A DNA stretch of 64,000 nt from Schizochytrium sp. CCTCC M209059 (GCA_000818945.1 KN805371.1:618666-682665); one strand, 5' to 3'. Numbered from the stretch's first letter, positions 20,001 through 30,273 are shown. Notes: generated by a model from the letters alone, not told the origin. Numbers and translations are program-made.

Positions 20001-20903
20001 TCAGGCAACACGATTGCGAATTGTACCCAAACCTTCAATGGAAATAGTGACAACGTCACCCGGTTCCATAAACAAGGGCGGATCACGCGTGAATCCCACG
20101 CCCTCCGGGGTTCCTGTCAGGATCACGGTGAAAGGCTCCAAAGTGGTGTCTTGCGAAATGAAAGAGATGAGCTCGGGCACACCAAAGATGAGATCTGCTG
20201 TGCTTGAATCTTGAACGACCTTTTCCTGGACACCGGGGCGCGAGAGCGTTGTCTGAATGCGAAGACTTTGCCCTCCATCGGGCAGACTACCAACGGGCAC
20301 AATGCCAGGACCGAGAGGCAAAAAGGTATCAAACGACTTGCTACGGCACCACTGACCACCGCCCTTTCGGCCCTGCCACCTTCGCGCCGAGACGTCGTGG
20401 GCAACGGTGAATCCAAGAACATGGTCCATCGCATTTTCGACCGGAATATCTTTGCCTCCCTTGCCAATAACTACAGCAAGCTCGCCCTCAAAGTCCATCT
20501 CGTGGTTGCACACGGCGGGCGTCTTAATGTCGCCGAAGGGACCATTCAAAGAAGATGTTGCCTTCATAAACAAGGTGGGAAAGCGTGGGACCTCCATGTT
20601 GGTCTCCTCTGCATGCTTTCTATAGTTGAGACCTGCTGCCCACACGCAAGGAACTTCGGTCGAGGTGAGAGCGGAGAGCGTAAAGTCGGCATTGTGCTCG
20701 ATGCGTCCAGGCTCCTCTACGTAGACCCCTGGCTCCTTCCAATCCACGGCGCCAAAGTGCTGCTTTTCGAACTCGGCGCGTAAGTCCGCCGCCGACGCAC
20801 TCATCGACGGCATGAGCACGTCCGACTCAAGCACTGCCCACAGGCCTTGGCCTGTGCTACGTCTTGCCAGCCGGACAAGCGCGCCCTGCGGACAAAGCAG
20901 CAT
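20001..20903 (-). CDS. Fumarylacetoacetate hydrolase family protein, FAHD2-like
   Basis: 300 aa from the ATG at 20901-20903; the frame opens slightly earlier with GTG. It has the FAH C-terminal catalytic fold: AAGLNYRKHAEE, HEMDFEGELAVVIGKGGKD (acidic metal ligands), FTVAHDVSARRWQ, KSFDTFLPLGPGIV and ILTGTPEGVGFTRDPPLF. The GVGFTRDPP motif and the length fit FAHD2 more than FAHD1. FAHD proteins are Mg/Mn-dependent C-C hydrolases or decarboxylases of acylpyruvate/oxaloacetate type. The Arg-rich, acid-poor N-terminus (about 1-30) could be a mitochondrial presequence. The exact substrate is not determinable. Confidence 0.88.
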   Translation of the reverse strand: MLLCPQGALVRLARRSTGQGLWAVLESDVLMPSMSASAADLRAEFEKQHFGAVDWKEPGVYVEEPGRIEHNADFTLSALTSTEVPCVWAAGLNYRKHAEETNMEVPRFPTLFMKATSSLNGPFGDIKTPAVCNHEMDFEGELAVVIGKGGKDIPVENAMDHVLGFTVAHDVSARRWQGRKGGGQWCRSKSFDTFLPLGPGIVPVGSLPDGGQSLRIQTTLSRPGVQEKVVQDSSTADLIFGVPELISFISQDTTLEPFTVILTGTPEGVGFTRDPPLFMEPGDVVTISIEGLGTIRNRVA

Positions 20904-21400
20904 CGTCGCCAACACTATTGATCTCGCGCCTCGTCAGTCTCGCGCGCCTCGCAACTTGCGAACGCCGGCGAAAGATACAGATTTGACCAAGTTTCAAACA
21001 AGTTCATCTTTTGGGGGAAATGAGTGCTCTTTTTACGGATGCGCGAGGATGGATGGGCTGGAACATCTTCTCAGAAAAGTAGAGTATCACCAAATCATAT
21101 CCTTCGAAGCTTCGGTTTCCTTTGGCTTGGCGACGTAAGTTATTAGTTATTCCGGTGATGGAAACGAAAAGTTCGTTTTTAGATAAACCTGACTCGCTCT
21201 TTTTTCCGAGCTTCTTGACTCACCATTCAAACGCAGCGAGGGGTCACGGGTAGTAGGCCTCTACTCAAATTCACCGATGAATCTCTCTGCTTCTTTCCCA
21301 GTGTCTGACACATGGAGCGCAAGAAGCGGCCAAACTTTGGTCATTTCTTTATTTTTGCTTCTTTTTTTTTTTAAGAGAGAGAAAGAGGATCAGGATATCT
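20904..21400. other. Spacer between FAHD2-like and SH3 genes (same strand)
   Basis: About 500 bp, AT-richer than the coding regions, with a T-tract near 21360-21373. It contains the 5' region of the FAHD2-like gene and the 3' UTR of the SH3 gene. Nothing else is recognised. Confidence 0.4.
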
Positions 21401-24400
21401 TCAGTCGAGCATCTCCACGTAGGCCCGCGGCACCAAACCTTCTTGGCCATTCAGCTCGGCCTTCAGCCAGTCCGCACCCTCCTCCGCAACGATGTTCAAG
21501 ACGTCACCAGCAGAACACCCCAGGTCATCTTCCTCCTGGGCTTCAAAGTCCCAGAGTACTTTGCACCGAGGCAGGGCTGACGACTTCGTGGCCGGAGGTG
21601 GCGGCGGCGGAGGAGGTGGCGGAGGTGGCGGTGCTTGTCCTGAAGACGTCGACGGTTTATTTGCCGAAGCCGGAACAGCCATGAGATCCTCTATCGTGGT
21701 CCCGTCCGGCGGGATGGGACGGTATGCATCAAAAGTGCCTTCCGTCATGCGCGAAAAGTCATACTCGCCATAACTGACAGGATTAGGATTTTGCTCGAGA
21801 ACTCTGAAATGTTGCGGACCGAGACGACTAAAAACAATGGCTGTGTGGTCGGGCGACCCTGCGGACTTCCAGCCATTGTCGGTTTTGAATTTTGCAGACT
21901 TGAATTGCAAAACATCACCCGGCAAAACCTGTTCGAGACTCATTTTAACGCCAAAGTTGAATCCAATCACGGGGGCCGTTTTGGCACTTTCTAAAGCCTC
22001 CTTGGCGAGCGTCCAGCATTCGCCGTTACCGACGCGTCGTCCGAGATTCATCTCGGCAAATTTGATTATGGCGGGGCCATATTTCTTTCCTGCAAGCGAA
22101 AGCACCTCATCGGCCGGTCGCTGAAAAGGTTGAACGTTGGCTTGGTACCGACTCAAATCAGAATCCAGACTTTGCGAAATCTCGAGACGCACCTTTGTGC
22201 GATCCTTCTTGAGAATGGTGTAGACATCGTTCCGGATCATACTTGCCTTCGACGAAAGAAATCCTCCGGATTGCGTCGTAGTCTTGAGCGAATATGTCTC
22301 CCCTTGACTGTACCACGGTGCTGGCGGCGGTGAAGATTGCATCGAAGGTGGGCGTCGAAGCTCTCCCGAGGAAATGCCAGCCGTCAAGCTTGGAAAAGAA
22401 GTATGTCCTGATTCCGAAGAAGGTGGAGACGGTGGCGGTGGAGGCGGCGGTGGTGGCGAAGGAGACAACGACGAAGAAGAATGAGTAGGGCCTGAATTGG
22501 CCGGGAAAAACGCGGGCGGCGGCGGCGGAGGCGGCGGCGATGGTGTGGAGGACGAGACGCCACCCGAGAGTTCCGCAGGGACTTGGTCTGCTGGCACCTT
22601 TTCCACAAAGTTAATTGGAAAGATGCCTTCAAAGTCGGCCTTTGAAGAGCCCAAGACCACCCTTCCACGCCTCCAATTTTCGTCTTCCGTCTCCGTCACT
22701 ATTATGTAGTCTCCCACCACAAAGGCAAGATCGCCTTCCTCCTGGCCCGGGAAATTGTCGATCGCAATGTAGAGCGCACTCACGTCCACACTGGGCTCGG
22801 GTGGACTCGAAGGCTCTGCAGGTGGTGTTGGCGGCGGTGGCGGCGGCGGCGAAGGTGGCGACGATGGTGGAGCCGGAGTGGCGGCCTTGGGCGAAGCCGC
22901 AGGCATGGACGCTTGCTGCGGCGGACGCAGGCTCATGCTTGAAGCAAGCTTGCTAGTACGAGCGGAAATTGAACTTGCTGCATGAAGTTCATCCGACGTC
23001 GGTGCCGGCGCTGGTGGAGGAGGTGCGGGTTTTTTCGCCTTAACTGCCTCCTTTACCTCCTCTACGTAATTGCTCGGAAAAGATCCAGACGTCCCATCCA
23101 TTTTGCTGCCGAGCCACCATCCTTCAGGATCGGTTTTCTCATCCAGATAAATGATATCACCCACCTCGAATGAGATTTCGTCTTCTTCAGGGTTGCCGTT
23201 GTAGGGATAGATGGCACGCAACTGTGTGCGCCCCCCTCCGTCTCCGGAGGAAGACTGCTGTTTTCTCCGTTCAGCCACCGGAGGGGCTGATGGCCCTGAT
23301 ACATCCATCGCCGAGGATGGCGTCTTGTTGGCCAGGTCACTTTCCTTCGCACCTCCTGAAGTGCTAGACGAGGCGTTTGGAGATCGATTGGCGCGAAATG
23401 ACCCATTCTGTGCAGCCAGGATCATGTTTTCGTCTGCAAAAAGCTTGGACCGGATGGCAGCGACCGAGCTTGGGGTTGCATCGGCTTTTGGAGAAGAGGA
23501 CACCGACGATTTGGCGTCGCTTTCGGGTCCCTTGGCGGAAGTTGGTGAGGATTTTGCGGCAGGAGCAGAGGAAGAGGCTTTCATGGCACCGAACTGCTCT
23601 TTGGAAATTTCCCGCACGTAATTCGCGGGAAATAAGCCGCGGCGCGAGCCAATCTTGCCCTCCCACCAAGCGCTCTCTTTTTTCAGAACTTCAACAACAT
23701 CACCTTTCTCCATTTGCAGATCGCCATCTCTTGATGTCTCGAAAGAGTACAGCGCTTCTACAAACGTGCTATCTTCCTTTTCCGCTTCATCCGAAATGGT
23801 CTCGGTTCGATCGTTGGTGCCTGTCTCTTCTTCTTCACTTTCTTTTTCGACATAATGAGCCGGGAAGAGCCCCTTTCGATCGCCGATTCTCCCAGACCAC
23901 CAATCGCCATCCTTATTCTCGACAAGAACTATATCGCCTTTTTGCAGCGCGAGGTCGCCATCTCGTGAGGCCTCGAGGTCGTACAGAGCCCGATACCTCT
24001 CCACGTTTGTTGAGCCTTGCGGCGGGGTCCCTGCAGACTTTCCGTTTGCATTTTGTGGCGAATGCGTCTCCTTTGTGGAGACGATTGGTGTTGATTTCTG
24101 TGGATTTGGGGGAGGAGTAGCAGTCTTGGCCGCAGGTGGGGCCTCTGTCGGAGCACGAGGGGCATTCGTTTTCCGCGATGCTGGGCGTCGTGTCGTTGGC
24201 GCTAATGCTGCGCGACTGTGCTGGCTTTTATGGTATCCGCATTTGCAAGTGCCAAACTTCGAGGCGTTCACATCGACTTGGAATTCGTTGCAGGCGCCTG
24301 ATTTCTGAGACTTTGGTTCTGCTGACGAGTTTGCAGGCGAAGCAGTCGCTGACTTTTGCGGTGAAGACACCGCATGTCGCGGAGATGGCGTTTCATTGCG

Positions 24401-24787
24401 AGGAGACGATGCGACTACGTTGCGAGGGGATGGCGCCATTGCATTGCGGGGTTGTGTGGAAGCAGCAGAAGCAATCCCAGCACGAGGAGCGGCATTGATA
24501 GCCCCTGCACCGGATATCGAAGTTGGTCTTGGATGTGCTGATTGTGCAGACAATGGTGTTCTTTTGTGGTCCGCCTTGGGATGTCCACACCTGCACATCC
24601 CGAAAGCTGAGGCGTTTATGTCGACGGAGAAGTTGTCGCAGGCGCCCCCTGCGGCGCCATTCGCATTTGTCGTAACTAAAGAGCGGCTCGGCGCATTCCT
24701 CGGTCGTGCCACGCCTTCTGTCGTCCCCACGGAACCAGGTTCTGCAGCCTCTCTCCTTCTCGCCAGGATCTCCTGAAGTTCTGACAT
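21401..24787 (-). CDS. Five-SH3 adaptor with Bbc1/Aim3-type cysteine-proteinase-fold domain
   Basis: 1128 aa from the ATG at 24785-24787 (the frame opens at GTG 24811). In order: two copies of a small C-x14-C-x-C-x6-H motif (about 50-74 and 166-190), then SH3 domains at about 264-316, 345-395, 535-590 and 720-780, poly-Pro stretches between them, a domain at about 915-1045, and a last SH3 (about 1075-1126). Each SH3 shows ALYxx...GD, WW or W, and G-x-FPxxYV. The domain before the last SH3 has GNGECWTLAKEAL and SPDHTAIVFS, the pattern I associate with the fungal Bbc1/Aim3 C-terminal domain, with Cys and His retained. Bbc1 regulates actin assembly at endocytic sites, so an endocytosis or actin role is likely. 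It is divergent from the channel gene. Confidence 0.85.
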   Translation of the reverse strand: MSELQEILARRREAAEPGSVGTTEGVARPRNAPSRSLVTTNANGAAGGACDNFSVDINASAFGMCRCGHPKADHKRTPLSAQSAHPRPTSISGAGAINAAPRAGIASAASTQPRNAMAPSPRNVVASSPRNETPSPRHAVSSPQKSATASPANSSAEPKSQKSGACNEFQVDVNASKFGTCKCGYHKSQHSRAALAPTTRRPASRKTNAPRAPTEAPPAAKTATPPPNPQKSTPIVSTKETHSPQNANGKSAGTPPQGSTNVERYRALYDLEASRDGDLALQKGDIVLVENKDGDWWSGRIGDRKGLFPAHYVEKESEEEETGTNDRTETISDEAEKEDSTFVEALYSFETSRDGDLQMEKGDVVEVLKKESAWWEGKIGSRRGLFPANYVREISKEQFGAMKASSSAPAAKSSPTSAKGPESDAKSSVSSSPKADATPSSVAAIRSKLFADENMILAAQNGSFRANRSPNASSSTSGGAKESDLANKTPSSAMDVSGPSAPPVAERRKQQSSSGDGGGRTQLRAIYPYNGNPEEDEISFEVGDIIYLDEKTDPEGWWLGSKMDGTSGSFPSNYVEEVKEAVKAKKPAPPPPAPAPTSDELHAASSISARTSKLASSMSLRPPQQASMPAASPKAATPAPPSSPPSPPPPPPPTPPAEPSSPPEPSVDVSALYIAIDNFPGQEEGDLAFVVGDYIIVTETEDENWRRGRVVLGSSKADFEGIFPINFVEKVPADQVPAELSGGVSSSTPSPPPPPPPPAFFPANSGPTHSSSSLSPSPPPPPPPPPSPPSSESGHTSFPSLTAGISSGELRRPPSMQSSPPPAPWYSQGETYSLKTTTQSGGFLSSKASMIRNDVYTILKKDRTKVRLEISQSLDSDLSRYQANVQPFQRPADEVLSLAGKKYGPAIIKFAEMNLGRRVGNGECWTLAKEALESAKTAPVIGFNFGVKMSLEQVLPGDVLQFKSAKFKTDNGWKSAGSPDHTAIVFSRLGPQHFRVLEQNPNPVSYGEYDFSRMTEGTFDAYRPIPPDGTTIEDLMAVPASANKPSTSSGQAPPPPPPPPPPPPPATKSSALPRCKVLWDFEAQEEDDLGCSAGDVLNIVAEEGADWLKAELNGQEGLVPRAYVEMLD

Positions 24788-24894
24788 TTCACCTGGGGTG
24801 CCTGTCGCCACTCGCGTTGTTGGCCCGGCCTCTCCTCCTGTCCAGCGCCTTCGCAGCCAGAACTCCGGGCTCCACCGCGCGCACGCGCGCTCGC

Positions 24895-24925
<31 letters not shown>

Positions 24926-25541
24926 CCTGGCCGGCTGGGCTCGTTCGTCGCGGCGCTGGCCGTCGTCTGCCCTGGCCTGGCGCTGCCCTAGCCTAACTCG
25001 CTGGTCCAGAAGCAGCTGGCGCGTGCGGATGGCCTTCGCTCGCGCTCGCTCGCACTCGCTCGCAGCCGCGAGCTCCGCGCCGACGCCGCTGCGTGCCGCG
25101 CCCCTCGCGCGCCCCGGCCTCGCCGCGCGGCCTCGCCGCGCTGCGTCTCGCGACGCCCACGTTCTCGCTTTGTTTCTGTGTTGGCTCTGCCCTGCTGAGC
25201 ACGGTCAGCGCGGCCCGGAGTCAGCGGCAGCGGCGAGTATCTTTCGCCCGGATGCTGCCTCCGTGCGCCGCGCGCACGCTCAACGGACACTCGGCACCAT
25301 TTTCGCTTCGCCGCGAAGGCACGAACAAGTCGACGCAGGGGGCCGTGGAGGGCGAGCAAACAGGGCGTAGCTCGAGCGAGGGGGGCGGGGAGAGGCCTGT
25401 GCGAGAGGCCGAAGGCCAGAGCGAGGGCGCTGAAGTCACCGTCGACGCCAACGTTGCCGTCGGCGCCGCCGTCAATGCAGAGGCGGTGAACGGCGTCGGT
25501 CGTCGAAGAGGGAAGCGAGCGAGCGAGCGAGCGAGCAGGCA
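24788..25541. promoter_or_regulatory. Divergent spacer between the SH3 adaptor and channel
   Basis: About 750 bp, very GC-rich. It contains a CTGG tetranucleotide run (about 24895-24924) and a short GAGC run (about 25514-25534) just before the channel ATG. Open frames on both strands are composition artefacts. Confidence 0.45.
24895..24924 (+). repeat. (CTGG)n tetranucleotide run
   Basis: About seven tandem CTGG units in the divergent SH3/channel promoter region. A second CTGG run lies at 34884-34914. Confidence 0.85.
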
Positions 25542-26921
25542 ATGAGCGCCCGGAGCCCAACCTCGAGAATGCCCACGGCGAGGTTGCGCGCCAGCTTGAC
25601 ACAGAGACATGGCGGCGCGAAAGCAGGCCCGGGACTCGGGCGAGGCGGTAGCAAGGTGTTGCCCGCGATGAGGAGTCGAAGGTCAGGGATCGACCACGCG
25701 GATTCCAAGCTGAGCGTATCGCGAAAACTTAGCAAGACCTTTCAAGGCTCGCTCATCTCGCAAGAACTCTCAAAAATGCGTAAACTTGGTGCTGACATTG
25801 AGCGCGATATCGAGGACCTCAGCAAATTCCGAGGTACATTGCATTTTGTGGTCGCCAAGACGACTACGAGTCGCAGTTTTAACGTTGCTATTGTCGTGAC
25901 GATTCTTGTAAACATGATCACAATCGCTTTGGAGACCCTTCCCGCATTTCAAAATAAGCGAGCAGAAAAGACCTTTCAGACGCTAAGTCTCGTGTACTTG
26001 ACCATTTACACAATTGAGTTTTTCTTCAAAATCTTCGCGGAACCAGTCAAGTATTGGCAGAACAACTACAATCGCATGGACTTTATTGTGCTGGCCATTT
26101 CCTACGTGACGGACGTAGCGCTCGGTTCAGACGATAACAAGGCCGACGTGTCTTTTCTCAAAATCTTCCGCGCCTTGCGTGCTCTACGTGCACTTCGTAG
26201 CATCTCCTTCATTCGCCCGCTCCAAGTGCTTGTGAGCGCGCTCATCAAGACGATGGCCTCCATTTTGTACCTGGTCGGTCTGCTCTTGCTCTTAATGTTT
26301 GTGTGGGCCATGATTGGCCACTACTCGTTCGGACGTACTCCGGATGCCGAGGCTGAGGAATGGGGCACAATCCAGTTCTCCATGTACCAACTATGGGTTC
26401 TGGTGACGCTGGACAGCTGGACAGACATTCACAACAAACTCCTCGCCAGAGACTTTCCGGAAGGCTTAGTGGCGACCTACATCATTCCTTGGATTTTCGT
26501 GGGCAACTTTATCTTTACGAACCTGTTCATTGGTGTGGTGGTCCAAAACCTTGAGGAGGCACAGGCAGAAGAGAAGGCCCTGCGGGATCAGAAACGAGCA
26601 GAACTATTCAAGAAAAAGAAAGAGTTCATCCTCGAAAAACAGCGACGTGATTTGGAAGAGCTTATGAAGAGCCAGGAAAAGAATGGTCGGGTCTCACTTG
26701 ACGATTTTCTCAAAAATCTCGCGGGAACGCTGGACCACGAGGACGTTGCTCCTATCAAGACGCTTTGTTGTTCTCGCATGTGGTTTGAGACCTACATGGA
26801 GAGTCTTCATTACTATGAGGAGGCCAAGCAGCGCGTGCATCGTCTGCACTTGCGCACTGCAACCAAGCTCAACGAGGTGCTTGAGCGTCGCATGACGGCT
26901 ATGCTCGTGCAGAGCTCCTGA
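25542..26921 (+). CDS. Single-domain voltage-gated cation channel, CatSper-like
   Basis: 459 aa with one six-TM voltage-gated domain. S1 is near SFNVAIVVTILVNMITIAL, S2 near LSLVYLTIYTIEFFFKIF, S3 near RMDFIVLAISYVTDVAL. S4 is FLKIFRALRALRALRSISFI, with Arg every third residue. S5 is ILYLVGLLLLLMFVWAMIG, the pore is VTLDSWTDI, and S6 is IFVGNFIFTNLFIGVVV. The pore sequence T-x-D-x-W is the CatSper-type calcium-selective signature, and the post-pore region resembles CatSper3. A charged coiled-coil C-terminus follows (about 340-385). CatSper tetramers drive flagellar calcium entry in sperm. A four-subunit complex would need other genes outside this window. Other protist one-domain channels are the alternative. 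Confidence 0.82.
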   Translation: MSARSPTSRMPTARLRASLTQRHGGAKAGPGLGRGGSKVLPAMRSRRSGIDHADSKLSVSRKLSKTFQGSLISQELSKMRKLGADIERDIEDLSKFRGTLHFVVAKTTTSRSFNVAIVVTILVNMITIALETLPAFQNKRAEKTFQTLSLVYLTIYTIEFFFKIFAEPVKYWQNNYNRMDFIVLAISYVTDVALGSDDNKADVSFLKIFRALRALRALRSISFIRPLQVLVSALIKTMASILYLVGLLLLLMFVWAMIGHYSFGRTPDAEAEEWGTIQFSMYQLWVLVTLDSWTDIHNKLLARDFPEGLVATYIIPWIFVGNFIFTNLFIGVVVQNLEEAQAEEKALRDQKRAELFKKKKEFILEKQRRDLEELMKSQEKNGRVSLDDFLKNLAGTLDHEDVAPIKTLCCSRMWFETYMESLHYYEEAKQRVHRLHLRTATKLNEVLERRMTAMLVQSS

Positions 26922-27401
26922 CATTTTAAACCCTTTTTCCTAGATCAATGTTTTTACGTGGTCTGTCTTCGATCGCATTTGCTTGCCACGTGCACACGTT
27001 GTACTCGGCCTCGGTCTAGGTCTGCTGGACACGCATAAAACATTCTAAATTGAATTGGTTGCCTAAGAGTGCAAGCTGTGAATGAGACAGAATTGTTGAT
27101 CACGGACTCGGATGAAAGCTTTCGTGAGAAAAAGGTAGAAAGATTCGTTGTAAAAGTAAATTTGTCAAAACAGTATGCATATCCAGTCGGCTTTAATGAT
27201 TGATGTGAATCACCAAACTTTTCGATAGTAATCAGGCCTTATAAAGGGGATACATTGAAGAGGTCCAGATTCTGACCTCGTTTGATGAAGGGGGAGAACG
27301 GGCCCGGCACGATGACAAATTGCTCCTCAACATGAGTTACAAAAGGAGTGGGCAGAGAAGGGCAGAGAAGGCAAGCAGCAAATTGAGGTAAGGCGAGCTC
27401 G
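26922..27401. other. Convergent 3' spacer
   Basis: About 480 bp, AT-rich, between the channel and the degenerate hydrolase. Probably the two 3' UTRs. No repeat or gene is seen. Confidence 0.4.
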
Positions 27402-28767
27402 TCAGCCAAGTTTGGATATGAGCTTGAGGTTCTGGTGCATGTTGAGCCATGCCTGTACATCCGCAAGGACCTTGGCGTTATTGGGTTCTTGGATGAGTTC
27501 GTGCCATAGGCCACGCTCATTGAGCACAAAAAGAGCACTTTGCGTGTTCGACAACTTCTCGTGAAAATTTTCAGTGCTTGCGATCTCCGAGATCTCATCG
27601 GTGAGAGACTGCACAGAGAGAATGGGGACATCGATGGCTGCCGCGCTCTTATTTACAGCGTCAATGACGGCCACAATGTCGAGGGCAACGCGACTACGGA
27701 TGAGACCTTTGTCCGTAAGCCGATCAGCGTTCCACGCGTTACGCATGGCCTGCTCGATGTGCTGTGGACGCTCGATGCCCCGCCACGAAGGCATGGTGGA
27801 GGCCATGAGGCGTGTGAGCGTCGACGAGATGCGGTTTTTGTTGCCCCCCAGAGCGCTGGTGGATAACATGGGCGACACGAGCACACAGGCATCAACAGGT
27901 TCGATCCCTCGCTCTTTTTCAAGCTGCATCACGCGGCAGGCCAAGGTCGCGCCCAGGCCATTTGCCAAGATTGCAGTAGGGACACCAACATAGAGACTGC
28001 GCATATATTCGTGGAACTCGATGAGGTCCTCGACATGCGTCGTTATGTTCTTGACGGAGAATCGCGTCTCGGATGGGCCATCAGAACTTCGTCCGTGCGC
28101 TTGCAAGTCGACAGCAATCACGAGAAACCCATCCTCGTTCATGGTCTCCACCCAGCTGCCAGCATAGGCAGGAATCACCGAGTATCCGCCCTCGTAGCTG
28201 TTGGGACGGGGAAATTTCATATGTCGCAAGAAGTCGAACATGACGTGGGAGCCGAGGTCGTGAATGGTCCAGATGATACCTCTAGGCCTTGCATAATTAG
28301 ACCTCCACTCATAAACAAAGAGGTCCGCGCCGCTCGAGGTCGTGAAGGAGTCAACATCAAGTTTTGTTGCGTCGGAGAGCGGCTCCTCCACCAGAGGAAC
28401 GCGTGCGGGCTCCAAGTCAAAGACGCGAGTGATGGTACGCCGGAACGATGTCCACACAGATGAACTCGACACCCGCGAGTCGTTGATGGTGCTCTTGCGC
28501 AGTGACTGCAAGCGTTTCAGCACACCTTGCGTACCTCTGTTGGCCTCGTTTTCAAGTTCGATTTCGTAATCGTCCTCGTCGCCATTGCCGTTGCCGTCGT
28601 CTCCATTCACTGTTTCAGCGTCGCTTCGCGCGTCGGCAATGACGGCACGATGGGCATCGTGCTCGAGGTCCATGGGATGAAGATCTTCGAGTTCGCTGAG
28701 CGCGTCCTCCTCTTCTTCTTCTTCATCATCATCATCATCATCATCTTCTTCTTCTTCTTCTTCTTCT

Positions 28768-28799
<32 letters not shown>

Positions 28800-29303
28800 G
28801 TCTTCGTCGTCGTCGTCGTCGGCAGAGTGGTGGTCGTCCTCTGCTTGCTCATTCGCTAGGTCTTCCTCCTTGAGGTTGCCTGACGGTGGCGCGTCGGCAA
28901 TGCTCTCTACTTCGTCGTCGTTCTCGTTCTCGTCTTCGACGTTGTCGCCCTTTGAAACTCCGCAAACTTCGGCATCGTGGGAGGACTTCTTTTGTTCAGC
29001 GTCATCCTCATCACCGGAGCTGGCGGAATCGTCGTCACTGACGTCATAGTCGTCGTCGTCGATATTATCGCTGCTGCAGAGCTTAGCATCGATCGCGTCG
29101 TCCTGTTCCTGACGGGTGCCGCGATCGAGAGCAATGCCTGCGGTCACCTGCAACGCAGCGACCAGTGCGGACGCGGCGGCGACAGTCCTGCGCGTGATCG
29201 ACTGCGACTCCTTCTCGAGATCCTCGAGCGCGGGGTCCCTCTCCCTCTCCATCTTTCCCGCGTTGGCGTGCTCGTGCTCGTCGCCCACCTCCTCTACCTC
29301 CAT
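27402..29303 (-). CDS. Degenerate alpha/beta hydrolase (lipase-like) with long poly-acidic N-terminus; probable pseudoenzyme
   Basis: 633 aa from the ATG at 29301-29303 (GGCAGCATGG context; the frame begins with GTG at 29435). Residues about 1-285 are disordered and extremely acidic, with a pure Glu run encoded by a GAA/GAG microsatellite (28739-28800). The C-terminal part (about 325-630) is an alpha/beta hydrolase clearly related to the intact gene at 41227-42234: shared YAGSWVE, LxxxxDLQxxG, VSPMLS, LWHEL and NAKVL. The oxyanion HG is HD here. The nucleophile elbow GISMGG is ANGLGA (Ser to Gly, codon at 27957-27959). The acid TMTD reads EISE (Asp to Glu). The His is kept. Loss of the Ser argues strongly against hydrolase activity; a binding or regulatory role is inferred. 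Confidence 0.8.
28739..28800 (-). repeat. GAA/GAG coding microsatellite (poly-Glu)
   Basis: Perfect and near-perfect TTC/TCT triplets on the plus strand encode a run of about 20 Glu in the acidic N-terminus of the degenerate hydrolase. Confidence 0.85.
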
Positions 29304-30273
29304 GCTGCCCTTCGAGCGCGGCCCGGCCAAGCCAGCCTCGTCCTGTCCGCTGACGCGGAACCCGGCCGCGGCAAGACGCCTCTTCTCCTGCGCCCGCTCC
29401 TCCGCGCGAATACGGCTCTGCCGCCCACGCAGCACGAGCGCGTGCCCTGGCCGCTGTACGTCTTCGAGGGCGGCGCTGTTGCTCGTACTAGCAGCATCAC
29501 TCCACTGCTAAAAAGAAGCACGAAGGGAAGGATGCTTGTCCTGCCGTAATGGTGCGCTCGCTGGCTGCACGTGCGCGCTGGACGCCGGCCACTAGCGCCT
29601 GCTAGGCTGTGGCTAGGCCTAACTCTCTCGGCCGGGAGGTGTGCGCGCATTTCTCTCTGCTGCTGCTGCTGCTTCTTCTTCTTCTTTTTGCTGGGGTCCG
29701 CGGCGAGCGAGAGGACGCCAAGGTCCCGCGACCTCGCGCGACGGCCCTCGCGAGCAGCTAGCAAAGCTGTCCCGCGCCATCGAGTCAAGTCATCGAGTCG
29801 AAAGGCGCTTTGTTCGCCCCAAGTGCCATGCGCAGAGAGCGTGAGCGAGATAGCAAGCACCTACTACTACCTATACCTACCCAACGTATACTGCCTCATA
29901 ACTGTCTTTCCTCGAGATTGTGCACTTTCGGGCCCCTCCCTCCTCCATTTACGTACATTCTTGGCCGCGCCGTGCCGCCTCGAGCTCCGCGCCTGCGCTG
30001 CGAGCGCGCGGCTCCGGCCGGCGCGCGGAGACCGGCCTGCAGCTTTTGGCCTCGGGGGACGTGCCCCTTTGCCGCGCGCGGCAGCGGACGGGGCCGGGCC
30101 GCGAGGGTTGGTTGGGCTTCTTGCTGCCCGGACCGGAGCGAAGAGAACGATTGCGTCGGGTCCTCCCTCTCTCGCACACGCAGCTCGCTGGCAATAATGC
30201 ATGCTGCAGCAGCCTCCTTTTCGCGCGCCGAGAGCCGCGGGAGGCGGCGGCGGAGGGCGCGGGCCCGCGGAGC
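29304..30273. promoter_or_regulatory. Divergent spacer between the degenerate hydrolase and DUF402-like genes
   Basis: About 970 bp. GC-rich open frames run through it on both strands but start with GTG and have no conserved features. A CTG/CTT triplet run lies near 29659-29690. It presumably holds two promoters. Confidence 0.4.

Noticed and set aside
29304..29435. GTG-initiated extension of the degenerate hydrolase
   Set aside because: GTG initiation is unlikely in a eukaryotic nuclear gene, and an ATG in good context lies at 29303.
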